DNA of 64,000 bases from Stratiolaelaps scimitus. Taxonomy: Eukaryota; Arthropoda; Arachnida; Mesostigmata; Laelapidae. The notes under the pieces are model-generated. The model ran no database searches. It was not told the DNA's origin and saw only the letters and a list, made by a program, of their open reading frames with translations. Shown here piece after piece: positions 57,501 to 64,000 of this stretch. The position numbers and the translations under genes are program-made. Each line of letters opens with the position of its first letter. Within the stretch, counting starts at the first letter, position 1. The DNA is taken from positions 4,216,001 to 4,280,000 of the forward strand of contig JABWDB010000004.1 in NCBI GenBank assembly GCA_019614645.1, given 5' to 3'.

Positions 57501-60500
57501 TTCGGCCACAAAGTGTCATCCTAAACGGGTTGTTGCTGCTGTTCATTTGACAAAGTTTCGAAAGCGAATTATTCCAAAATAAACACCATGGCAATCGAGG
57601 TGTAAGTCTTACGCTGGTAACACCAAATCTGATGGATTTAGGCAGATGTGCAGATTCCGATTTATTAGTGGATGGCTGTATTCAAGAGTTCTTCTTTTTT
57701 TTTCGCGCTACAGGGTATGGGCAACAAACGGACAGCCGTAACAAGGACCGACTGCTGCAATGACTGGGCACGGTCGGCCAACTGCAGTGCAGTGAAATAG
57801 GGGTAAAATTTCCAGCGGCCCAGAGGGTTCTAGCAGAGCATCGGAGCACACTGTTATGCTAGAGCGCTCAAGAAGCTCTTAGGCGACGCCGCTCGCAACA
57901 ATTTTCTGAGCAGAAAGCAGCACCTGCCGGCCGAATCTGTCACCGAATTCATTGCCACTTTACATACGCTACAGTAGAGGTATCAATTTGACAAGGCCTC
58001 GCCAGCAGAGGGCCGTTATTGCCAACCTCATCGCAGGAACAATGGGCGAAGTGTGCTTCAGATGTTGATCAACGCCGCAGCGTCCGCGTTGACTATTGAC
58101 AATACACTAAAATTAGCGCAGATGACATAGACTCGTAGCGCTTGAATCATTCACAACCAGCGTTTCCTACGCAAGCGACACCCTCCCGAGAACGCATCTG
58201 CTGGCCACCCCGCACCAGCGAATCTAACGTTCAATGTGTCGTTCGAACCAGTTCATATGTCCGCGATGAATGCCTAGCGCGTCCCGGCATTCATTCTCTC
58301 AATGACGGTCAAGGCAAATACACACACGGGCGCACTCAGAACAAACAGCGTGTAAGCGTGTCTTGATCTTGACAGCAACGTCACCTTGGACCCTCTGTAT
58401 TATGATTTTGAGGCGAGACAGGATGTGCTGGTAGAGAATTGAACACGGTAATACTATAATATGATAAAAATATAAGTCGACTATGATAAGAACAAATAGA
58501 ACAGGCTAATTTTAGAGTCCCAACTATAGTTAATTACAACGTACACACTGATCATATTGTGTCATGTTCGTTTAAATATAATCCTCATTCAGAACTATGT
58601 AAAAAGTCTCTAGTTTTTTTTGCTTCTCTCCATAGTAACGACACGTGCTCCGTGATCAACGACCAATCCCTCGAGAACGAATTCGATTATCGTCTGGATG
58701 GGAAATGCTTCTTCTACCAGAGCAACAGCTACTGCTAATCGAAGAAAGTTAGAAACGTGTTGGACTACCTCACGTATATCAGCATTGAGGCTCGCTTCCC
58801 CATGATTCCAATATAGAATAAAATTCAGGATAATTTCCTGCGGTGTGTTCATTTTTCACGGAAATATAATAGGCCACTTTCAACGACGGGCCTGACTAGC
58901 TTGTCCTAAACTGTCGCGTGTATTTTCATCGAGCACATTTCGGACAGCGACTCGTTCAGAGCAGCGTTCGTCATCAAGGACACAGGTTCGCTTTGGAGGA
59001 CCATTCACTACCATTATAGTTGTATCAGGCTGCTTTTCACACCCCAACTTCTTTGTGTGCATTAATGTTCGCTCCGTCAGTGACGAGGGTCAGCGTTAAT
59101 AGACCAGACGCGTTCGGAGCGAGCGACCTGCTTGGGCTGGATCTCGATGGTAACTGTTGACATTTTGTTCATTGAAGAGGAATAAACGCCTTGAAAAGTG
59201 TAGCCTAGTATAGAAAAGATTTCCTAAATAAATGTTCTTCTCTTTTATTCACACGAGTTGTGTGCACTCTTCTTCCTATTTTGGCAGTCAATGAACGTAC
59301 GATAACTTTCTGTTTCTGGGAGATTGAACATTTCGCGGACTTCTTCTACGAATGATGCTGTGTCGGTCAGCAGGTAGACCATTCGATTTCGGGCCGTCGC
59401 GTGCAATCCAAGTACCGATTTCAGGAATGCCGGTTTAACTCTGTCTTACGTGGTCAGATCCCGGCAAGTGAGTTTGTCCCAGACAACCTGGACTCCATGT
59501 AAAAATCCTAAATAAATGTTTAGCTGAGTAATTTGAATACGCTAACTTATGCAATTAGCCTCTTCGATAGTAGCACCCTTTGCAACGCCGTATGCTCATT
59601 TAATTAAGAGAGATCACGTTACGACAGCTCTGTTTAGATTATAAGCAACTGTGGACCTCAATGTCCCTCGTGCGCTAGACATCGTCCAAAGTCATCTCAA
59701 CAACGTTAGCAGCAGGGACCGCTGGAACGTATTTACGTAGCGTCAAAACACTCGAGTCGTATTAACTCATTTCCAAGTTCAGAATTGATCTCCTCTTTAC
59801 GGCTTTGGTCTGTTTTAAATCACATGCGCGATACAGTGACATTATCTATTTCATGTCCTATACCGAAAGCTGCAGACGACCGACGGGCAATAAGAAACAT
59901 TATGGAAAACGACGTCAAGAGTAACTAAGCTCTGATGGACACCAAGACCCACTGATATACGACAGGTGCGATCTAAGTCCTAGTTCAGTGATGACAACTG
60001 AACCGCACGGAAACTCAAGATCGAGAAAGCTCGCCACCGGAAGTTGATATGGCGTCCTACGACACCCTAGCGTATTGTATGTTGAGCCACCTCCCCAGAT
60101 AACAACAAGAAAAGAAAATCAATAAATCAGCAGAATTCTGTTGGGGAACTAAGGAGGGATCGGCGGCACGACGTGACATTCTAGTAAAATAAACAAATAA
60201 AAAAACATCGCAACGAAACAGCAAATTTGGCGACAGTACAAACAGTTAGCAAAAAAATCGGCTTACTCATACTGCCACCAGAAGCGTAATTTTGTTCTAC
60301 TCTCACCGCAGTGTGCGCTTCGTAATGTTAAGTAAATTCTACGTCGATGGGGTAGCTTTTATTATGCATTTGACCGTCTGGGTTTAGTCGGTAAGGGTCC
60401 GACACTACCAGGCAAGTACCTTAGCTGTGAAGTCTTCGTGTTCATGCAGGATTTACCTTTAACCTCTATAAAAAAAGAGTAGCTTTTACAAATCCTCGCA

Positions 60501-63194
60501 GTGTATTCATTACTTAGTAGAAAATACCGGTAAGGGGGAAATTTGTCGGTGAAATACTGAAGGTGTCACCTTGTGGATGTCACTCCGCGTAGGTCGGTGA
60601 GTCACTCCGTAACTGACGTTCACTACCAAAAGGATTTTTTTGAGTACGAATAAAAATTCCAGAACTATTGACGCCCACAACCGTACCTATGTACACGTGA
60701 AGAGCCAGCCCTTCCACGAAGAGTGTAACAAAGTTGGGGAAGCACCGAGGTGTCGGCTTGTCCATCACGAGCTCCATTCCGATGGGGCGAGACGGATCTG
60801 GTAACTGTCGGTAATGTCACTATTGATCTATGACGTTTACGTTTTCAACGGCCGTTTGCTGTCTGAGTTGAAAAGACGGCAAACAGAGGCTCCATGAAAA
60901 AGCGGGGGGATTTTATGCTATTACACTGATTTGATTTTCTACAACATCTCTAAACCGTCCATTGAAATCGGGCTGCTGATGAGGGGTCGTTGCTCAGATC
61001 GTTGCAAAGGTGAGATGCAACTCGCTCGTTGTTGCAGCCAAGGTCAACCCAATCATCAACCGCTGCCATTGTAACTAACGCAGAAAATATCTAAATACGA
61101 GGCATATTCTACTCGCGATTGGCAGGGGATGTGCTAATGGTAATGAACAGCCTGTGAAGTTTATCATCGTCATATTTCCAGATTCAACATATGGGGGTGT
61201 GTTCGTGCTAACTATTATAATCTTCTGTTAGTACGATTGTGTCCAGAATTACATGGTTCGGTTGACGTCGACGAACGACGATTCTCAGACGTACGTTGCG
61301 AGACAGCCACCACGAGGATATTTCATGTTACTATATTAATATAATTTTGTAATTTAATAGACAATTGAATCAAAACGTAAATAAAGTAGTATTTGATTAA
61401 AACTTATTGCTCACAAGGTGAACCAAAATGCCTTCATGTCAACAATGGACACGTTGCGTTGATCCGACAATATGCTGCAATAAATCAAATGCAATGCGTG
61501 TGTGTGGCACTCAAAGTGATCCGCTCACCTCAGAGAATCTGCCAAGGTTTCTCTGATCAAATTCGCAACGCAACCACTCTAAAATGTCATCACATAAACA
61601 CGTCCCTTAGTTCAGCCAAATTTTTCAACGCTTAGATTAATTAATTTTTAGTTCGATTATAAAAAAAAATGTCAAACTGTACAACTAGGAAACTCAATGG
61701 TGATGACGTTTCAATCAAGAAGACCAAATTCAGATACAGTGATTCGAATAGACGGAAGGGACAATCCGTCGCTTTGCTTGCAGGCGATTTCGATTTGGCC
61801 AATAATCGACATGGGCAACTCGAATGAAGCCCGATTGTCATCGATGGATAGGTGACACGATCAATTCTTTAATAGGGAGTACACACGCTTAATGTACGTT
61901 ATTCAACAGGGAACATTATTAAATAGAAACGAGAAGAACTGATCAAAACTGCAATGAGCCTCTGAGGGGCATTACCGTGATATCGGCGACACAGGCAGAG
62001 ACGATTACGACGAGCCGTCGCGTCATAGTGAGCTGCCACCACCAGTTCGCATTGCTGTGAAAAATCAAGAGAAAAAAATAATAACGACTGTGGAAGCCAC
62101 TTGAAGGAGATCATTTTAGCTCAGCGCGCAGAAGGCGACCGTGGAGTGACGACACAGATCTGACCTTGATTCCAGGCAAATAAAGTCAATTGTTGATGGC
62201 TGGGGCGCTCTCTTTATTCGGTAATACGTCACAAACAGCGTTGGCGAGAAGCGACTTTGTAAATGTGGGAACATCATGGCATCATCTACGAGAGGTCAAT
62301 CGCTGAATTTTTACCCGTAATACTTGAAGAAAAATATGATTTTGGTCTGACGTTGGATTAAGGAAGACAAATGTAATGGTGGTCTTCTCAGCTTGCCAAA
62401 ATTCGGTATTTGATCAGAGGCCTTCCTTCTAAACAAATCCGCTGTCCTATTGTCATTCGTTAATATTTAAATTTAATGCATTAAAAAATGGGTAAATATT
62501 CAAATTTAGTGCATTACATAATGCGTCAATATTCAAATTTAATGCATAAAAATCATATGCATTTTCTTAATATTTAAATGTATATTTCTCTCGCCTTGCA
62601 TATTTCCACTCATAGTTTCTGATTTGTTCGTTTTTTGTTACTTCATATACATTGTGGGGCTGTGGAGGTAATTGTTTTTTCAAAATATGAATTCGCCCAA
62701 TTTGTATACGACCTGAAAACAGCTCATAAACCAGCTGAGACACATGGCGTAGTGAATGCTCTATGAGGTGACATTGTAATGCGACTTTTTCCAAACTGCT
62801 TTAAATGCTTGGCATCAGATCACATTTTGTATAAGCTATCATATTTACTTCAAAATGTACGCCATGATCAAATGGCAAGCGCATGAAAATCGAAATGGAT
62901 CGACCTAATTGAGCACCAAGTTAATTGAATGGTAACTTCTCACTCATTACGCTCTCAAACCTATATCCACACTAGTTACTCGATCAAATAGGCTTAGCTT
63001 TCATCGAGCCGACATCACAACCTACCTAAGCAAATTGTCAAACATATAATTCTCATCTCCACATCGATCGATCTATCTATCATAATTGCCTATGAATGCT
63101 TCAAGTGAGTGGGTTTACTTATGGGTCTCTCACCGAGTATACTCTGGTACTGGTGACCCACGACGGCCAGTGCGACGGCGGTTGCGACAAACAT
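33037..63194 (-). CDS. Gene C: neprilysin-like M13 zinc metallopeptidase (15 coding exons)
   Basis: Third paralogue. Coding exons 5' to 3': 63194-63134, 55274-55021, 50985-50820, 50488-50225, 50035-49902, 40489-40389, 39805-39676, 37970-37881, 36609-36445, 36042-35970, 35665-35514, 34772-34566, 34344-34165, 33822-33686, 33172-33037. They total 2250 bases (749 codons plus stop), close to human neprilysin. Visible: [16 protein letters not shown] (about 543); HEITHGFDD (His584, Glu585, His588); GENIADNGG (Glu646, Asp650); SHSPAPYR (His711, Arg717); final CTVW. These positions nearly equal the published neprilysin residues. Differences: coding exon 2 is 39 bases longer, adding a Pro/Gly/Ala-rich linker ([14 protein letters not shown]), and exon 4 has one extra codon (WNGNTS). 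The fifth and first coding introns are 9.4 and 7.9 kb, the former enlarged by a LINE. The N-terminus ([13 protein letters not shown]) is hydrophobic: signal peptide or anchor. Confidence 0.88.
33927..33969. repeat. Perfect 19-bp-arm palindrome in gene C intron
   Basis: GCAACACTCATTTAGCTTG at 33927-33945 and its exact complement at 33951-33969, with a 5-base loop AGAAG. Confidence 0.8.
36837..36857. repeat. (TA)n microsatellite
   Basis: A short TA run in the gene C intron between coding exons 8 and 9. Confidence 0.8.
37100..37127. repeat. (TA)n microsatellite
   Basis: A TA run of 28 bases. Another follows at 37302-37326 in the same intron. Confidence 0.85.
37807..37834. repeat. (TA)n microsatellite
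   Basis: A TA run about 50 bases from the splice donor of coding exon 8 of gene C. Confidence 0.85.
37971..39675. other. Gene C intron between coding exons 7 and 8
   Basis: No recognisable gene or element apart from (TA)n runs (39424-39475) and a short CA run near 39150. Confidence 0.4.
39424..39475. repeat. Imperfect (TA)n array
   Basis: About 52 bases of TA repeats with two single-base breaks. Confidence 0.85.
40490..42147. other. Gene C fifth coding intron, 3' side of the LINE
   Basis: Mostly featureless. 40995-41070 matches 7935-8005 in the same intron of gene A. A GA-rich run lies near 42012-42025. Confidence 0.4.
42336..45326 (-). CDS. LINE ORF2: AP-endonuclease / reverse transcriptase
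   Basis: 996 residues. The N-terminal endonuclease carries [20 protein letters not shown] (usual motif GDFN), IDHIAIG and SDHYP, supplying the Glu, Asp and His of the apurinic-endonuclease fold that nicks the target. The reverse transcriptase follows: [37 protein letters not shown] with the first catalytic Asp, [10 protein letters not shown], and AYADD (about residues 722-726, DNA 43149-43163). After it come KTNLILF and KCLGLTL. The C-terminal tail ([17 protein letters not shown]) is typical of the CR1/Jockey group. No RNase H domain. The start ATG is one base after the ORF1 stop (TAATATG), suggesting translation by termination and restart. Confidence 0.92.
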   Translation of the reverse strand: MTNVHLPNSDCYNVSDCQKWQGDAELLVPGLNGGRTTAFSNFAALHLNAGTGGLRKSGQLETLTDFLEEEGIGLAAVVVSETWLKMVDYGGFGISDFCFIGAGREGNRQGGGVGIYIRSSCLVVDSETRTSDDGNVQAVRVLLKKPGFTGYLIGFYSSHALYRDTLLNVLEDIIPRNSALPCIIMGDSNTNLLIRSSCEDYLSFFSSRGFQHIIDQVTRPASGTCIDHIAIGYCEEFLNISPAVWCTPLFSDHYPTVVSLTGRSSVSLRDADDSEMNLVRQHDGVSIEKFLGNTSRLSWQRVYQAVDADEAFEAFSSIITREYDKCFTVRVSRRPPQQKRFQFNARLRSLRHSVNKLYRWYLRNRSLESKMAYYHSLRRYRHDLQIARSSFYREQFGRHKGNAKKLWEFVNAACGRERQKAALPTALVIESGELTSPQEIANELNTHFAAVGSKTVASLRIDDNIEPELTSIWPCRNTTFEFSQVNCVEIQTVLESTKASWSTGAAGIPSALVKRASAVLARPFAHIANLSLSRGTFPRKLKDASVIPLYKKKGDRKHLSNYRPISLVDYLSKVIEKVVMVRLEKYLHSIDFLSASQFGFRRARSTELAMAHLWQEISDTIENNQVCLGVLLDVSAAFNCLRHTFFLQALKCLGCQPGVVDWFRSYLSARRQAVKVADIESDWLEVDIGTPQGSILGPFMFLILVNFILLKIAGGKFCRTIAYADDTSLLFRIRPSSLQLDIEEALKKVEGVINTLERFGLVINTTKTNLILFRPPQRNVQVSPTQVAGETMHWSSSAKCLGLTLQENMRWQDHIGSFMPKCYAVVANLRRLRERGVPVDGLLHLYKVLLVPLLCYGISIWGGGYSMILRRGEVVQNDALRAIFGRRRSDSVADILGKYELPKLSVMYLIHVALLAFKMSKGRIPNDITFPITTVVRRTARRPTEFVIPFAVKESSRHALAYRLPAVWGSLPREIRSLSSAKKFAAEVKKFFINQM
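45328..46935 (-). CDS. LINE ORF1: Gag-like RNA-binding protein with three zinc knuckles
   Basis: 535 residues from the first ATG (46935). The frame stays open a further 26 codons upstream, to a TAA at 47014-47016. The N-terminal third is Ala/Thr/Lys-rich and low in complexity. The middle is a folded region that matches the nucleic-acid-binding core of Jockey-type Gag proteins. Then come three Cys knuckles: [28 protein letters not shown] and [15 protein letters not shown]. The C-terminus is Pro- and Lys-rich. Such proteins coat the element RNA in the particle. No frameshifts. Confidence 0.9.
   Translation of the reverse strand: MGRTAATTATASKESRNKPILTGGVLKPSKAANAKANKTTIDAVAVGVTKKAIANGVAADGATAAQAPISSAPVDTNEIETPIDIDGEVTACEHGADHEHGWNTVVNRSTSKKIQKIKLEIEAMRENKVGTVKGAFRVAISKRVEKRCDKTGAVTFVGESFDGNLLALCGEVFKLFPFSRPESKSNVIFVWVGSVEHAKEVLKLSKLLNTPVIAKCRELEQYWARITQVDRGFSENEILVALEKVGVTTVKRECIKKRVNGELREFPTDRVLLQFHKIPPAEVFLAYRAHKVVMHAGTPIACFRCQQLGHIASFCRNEVACKRCGKAGHLMDKCRNAPRCVNCKGAHSASSPNCPLRACEIERRKAWMECRLIQQLRADHPEARKVAVVHTPSTPPQPETGSVPAVPAETSQPSYAAVVRSLVLDTPSGSETRVNLPGMTRLPQAAERQVKIKPGPQAAKRPATNESGPRKSAPKKKRIFRGGNMAISMQPLLRLLNAMSPRAANHLKNLMRVLQPLISAVFTMGAGAKIRKVTI
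48380..48470 (-). repeat. Inverted match to a gene B intron segment
   Basis: Complement shares GTGTCTTTAAATATGCACGC and CGAGAAACTAAAATTG with 23852-23940. It abuts the longest (TA)n array. Confidence 0.5.
48478..48590. repeat. Long (TA)n array
   Basis: About 113 bases of TA repeats, broken only by isolated G/C changes in the right third. The longest simple array in the window. Confidence 0.95.
52088..52138. repeat. (TG)n microsatellite
   Basis: TG repeats with a few TTTG interruptions. Confidence 0.9.
52281..52308. repeat. (GAC)n microsatellite
   Basis: GAC units with one GAT. Confidence 0.85.
52689..52730. repeat. (CTG)n/(TTG)n trinucleotide array
   Basis: CTG repeats passing into TTG repeats. 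Confidence 0.85.
57745..58132 (+). pseudogene. Decayed Ty3/gypsy-type Gag fragment
   Basis: Plus-strand frames give [20 protein letters not shown], then, after a stop and a frameshift, [14 protein letters not shown], then [13 protein letters not shown]. This order resembles the capsid region of gypsy elements (x-R-x-Q-x-P-x-ES-V-x-EF-x-A-x-L; I-x-x-L-x-x-G; LT-x-x-x-A-L-x-x-A). No protease, polymerase or LTR was recognised near it. Moderate confidence only. Confidence 0.5.
62462..62552. repeat. AT-rich tandem repeat, about 33-bp period
   Basis: Three imperfect units, each with AATATT-AAATTTA-TGCAT. Confidence 0.7.
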
Positions 63195-63273
63195 GGCCAC
63201 GGCTACAGAAGCCACGCCACAAAGTGTCCGTTCACCGCGTGTTCTTCGGGCCCACCACGAAGATTGCCAACTC
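63134..63273 (-). other. Gene C start exon
   Basis: Same acceptor (TTACAG|GAGTTGGCAATC) and donor (|GTGAGA) as the other copies. The joined frame is open across the whole exon, with [20 protein letters not shown]. Relative to gene B there is a 2-bp difference just upstream of the shared Met plus further length changes. The ATG context GTGGCCATG is favourable. Confidence 0.6.
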
Positions 63274-64000
63274 CTGTAACGCACAACACAGAAGAAACAG
63301 CCAAAGGTTACTGAACGATTAAACAAATGCCGAGGGAAACGTTCCTAGCTCGGATTCTGCACTCTGTGTGTACGTGTGTGTGTGTTTGTGTGCTTGTGTG
63401 TGCGTGTGTGTGCTCAAATAATGAAGATCGTTTATATTCGGCAGATTCGGTTGCTGATGGTTCCCGGAATCAAGTGACATGGAGGAGCCGAAATGTGTGG
63501 ACTATATGATGATCAGGTAACAAAACTTGGCTGATGTGACGTGAATTGTATCTCAATGTAGTTTGCGACTGATTTAGCGGCCCATGTTGAATTCTGATGA
63601 ATTTCAGCATGCGTGGCAATTTCGGGAACTGTGCCAGTGAAAATTCTGACCAAACGAGATGCATTAGGGATGACTCGCATGGGTATGGTACCGCATCTGC
63701 AAGTGAATGGTTAGCGGGAGCTGCGTCAACGAAAGCCGAATCCAGGAAACGGTTTTCGTCGACTTGTGCAACCAAATTGGCTTTAAGATGGGTGTTGACA
63801 TACGTTTATATGGCGCCGTTTGTATACACAGGGTCTCTCGAATAACAACAACAGCACCAGCAGCAGCAGTGGTATATGAACTGCCATGTCGATAAGCACT
63901 CACAAATAGCGCGATATTCTAAATAGCAGCTGACACTAATCGCATCCATGCAATGCGCATGCGAATATTGCAGGTACACATCCGGAAGAAGTGATTTGAC
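63274..64000. other. Region upstream of the gene C start exon
   Basis: The first 90 bases match the first intron of unit 0 (AGGTTACTGAACGATTAAAC). A (GT)n array follows at 63364-63413. No TATA box or non-coding exon like those of units 0 and A was found here, so the promoter probably lies beyond the window. Confidence 0.4.
63364..63413. repeat. (GT)n microsatellite
   Basis: GT repeats with TTTG, GCTT and GC interruptions. Confidence 0.85.

Larger units (their letters stand above)
55275..63133. other. Gene C first coding intron
   Basis: A 7.9 kb intron. It contains the decayed gypsy-type gag (57745-58132), a tandem AT-rich repeat (62462-62552) and a weak palindrome near 60850-60890. I found no other gene. 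Confidence 0.4.

Noticed and set aside
1..64000. CRISPR arrays, operons or other prokaryotic systems
   Set aside because: The window is eukaryotic: spliced genes, AATAAA signals and LINEs. The repeats seen are microsatellites or transposons without regular spacers.

Overview
The window looks like nuclear DNA of an arthropod, most likely an arachnid (tick or mite). It has spliced genes with GT-AG introns, polyadenylation signals, non-LTR and mariner transposons and many (TA)n microsatellites. I infer the arachnid placement from the gene family and repeat style; it is not proven, and I cannot name a species.

The main content is a head-to-tail tandem array of neprilysin-like M13 zinc metallopeptidase genes, all on the minus strand. 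Three genes lie almost wholly inside the window: gene A (about 2.0-15.6 kb), gene B (17.2-28.6 kb) and gene C (33.0-63.2 kb). A fourth copy, 'unit 0', shows only its 5' end (1-871), with its body to the left of the window. I reconstructed 15 coding exons per gene from splice sites, reading phase and comparison between copies. Exon phases match in all three, and from a shared start Met the coding sums are exact multiples of three: 729, 735 and 749 codons. All three keep the zinc site HEITH, the third ligand in ENIAD, the catalytic His-Ser-Pro and the C-terminal Cys-x-x-Trp. Each gene also has a candidate non-coding first exon and a conserved AATAAA signal; a TATATAAG box is kept in units 0 and A but deleted in unit B.

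Layout: 1-2.0 kb, 5' end of unit 0 and the gap behind it. 2.0-14.7 kb, gene A, whose introns hold a tRNA-like SINE, a 345-bp fold-back Tc1-type MITE, a decayed Tc1/mariner transposase and a decayed LINE ORF1. 14.7-17.3 kb, gene A promoter region with two adjoining short retroposons and a G-rich run. 17.3-28.2 kb, gene B. 28.2-33.0 kb, gene B upstream region, a decayed mariner, another short retroposon and the first (TA)n arrays. 33.0-63.2 kb, gene C, whose fifth coding intron has grown to 9.4 kb and contains a Jockey/CR1-type LINE with two uninterrupted ORFs in the same orientation as the gene; its first coding intron carries a decayed gypsy-type gag. 63.3-64 kb, a (GT)n-rich region upstream of gene C.

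The least familiar item is a family of very short retroposed repeats (about 65-190 bp). They share one 3' end made of a small hairpin followed by CGAAAAA, have variable 5' ends and are flanked by 10-15 bp target-site duplications. The genes are presumably independent paralogues that hydrolyse peptides outside the cell; nothing indicates an operon-like arrangement.
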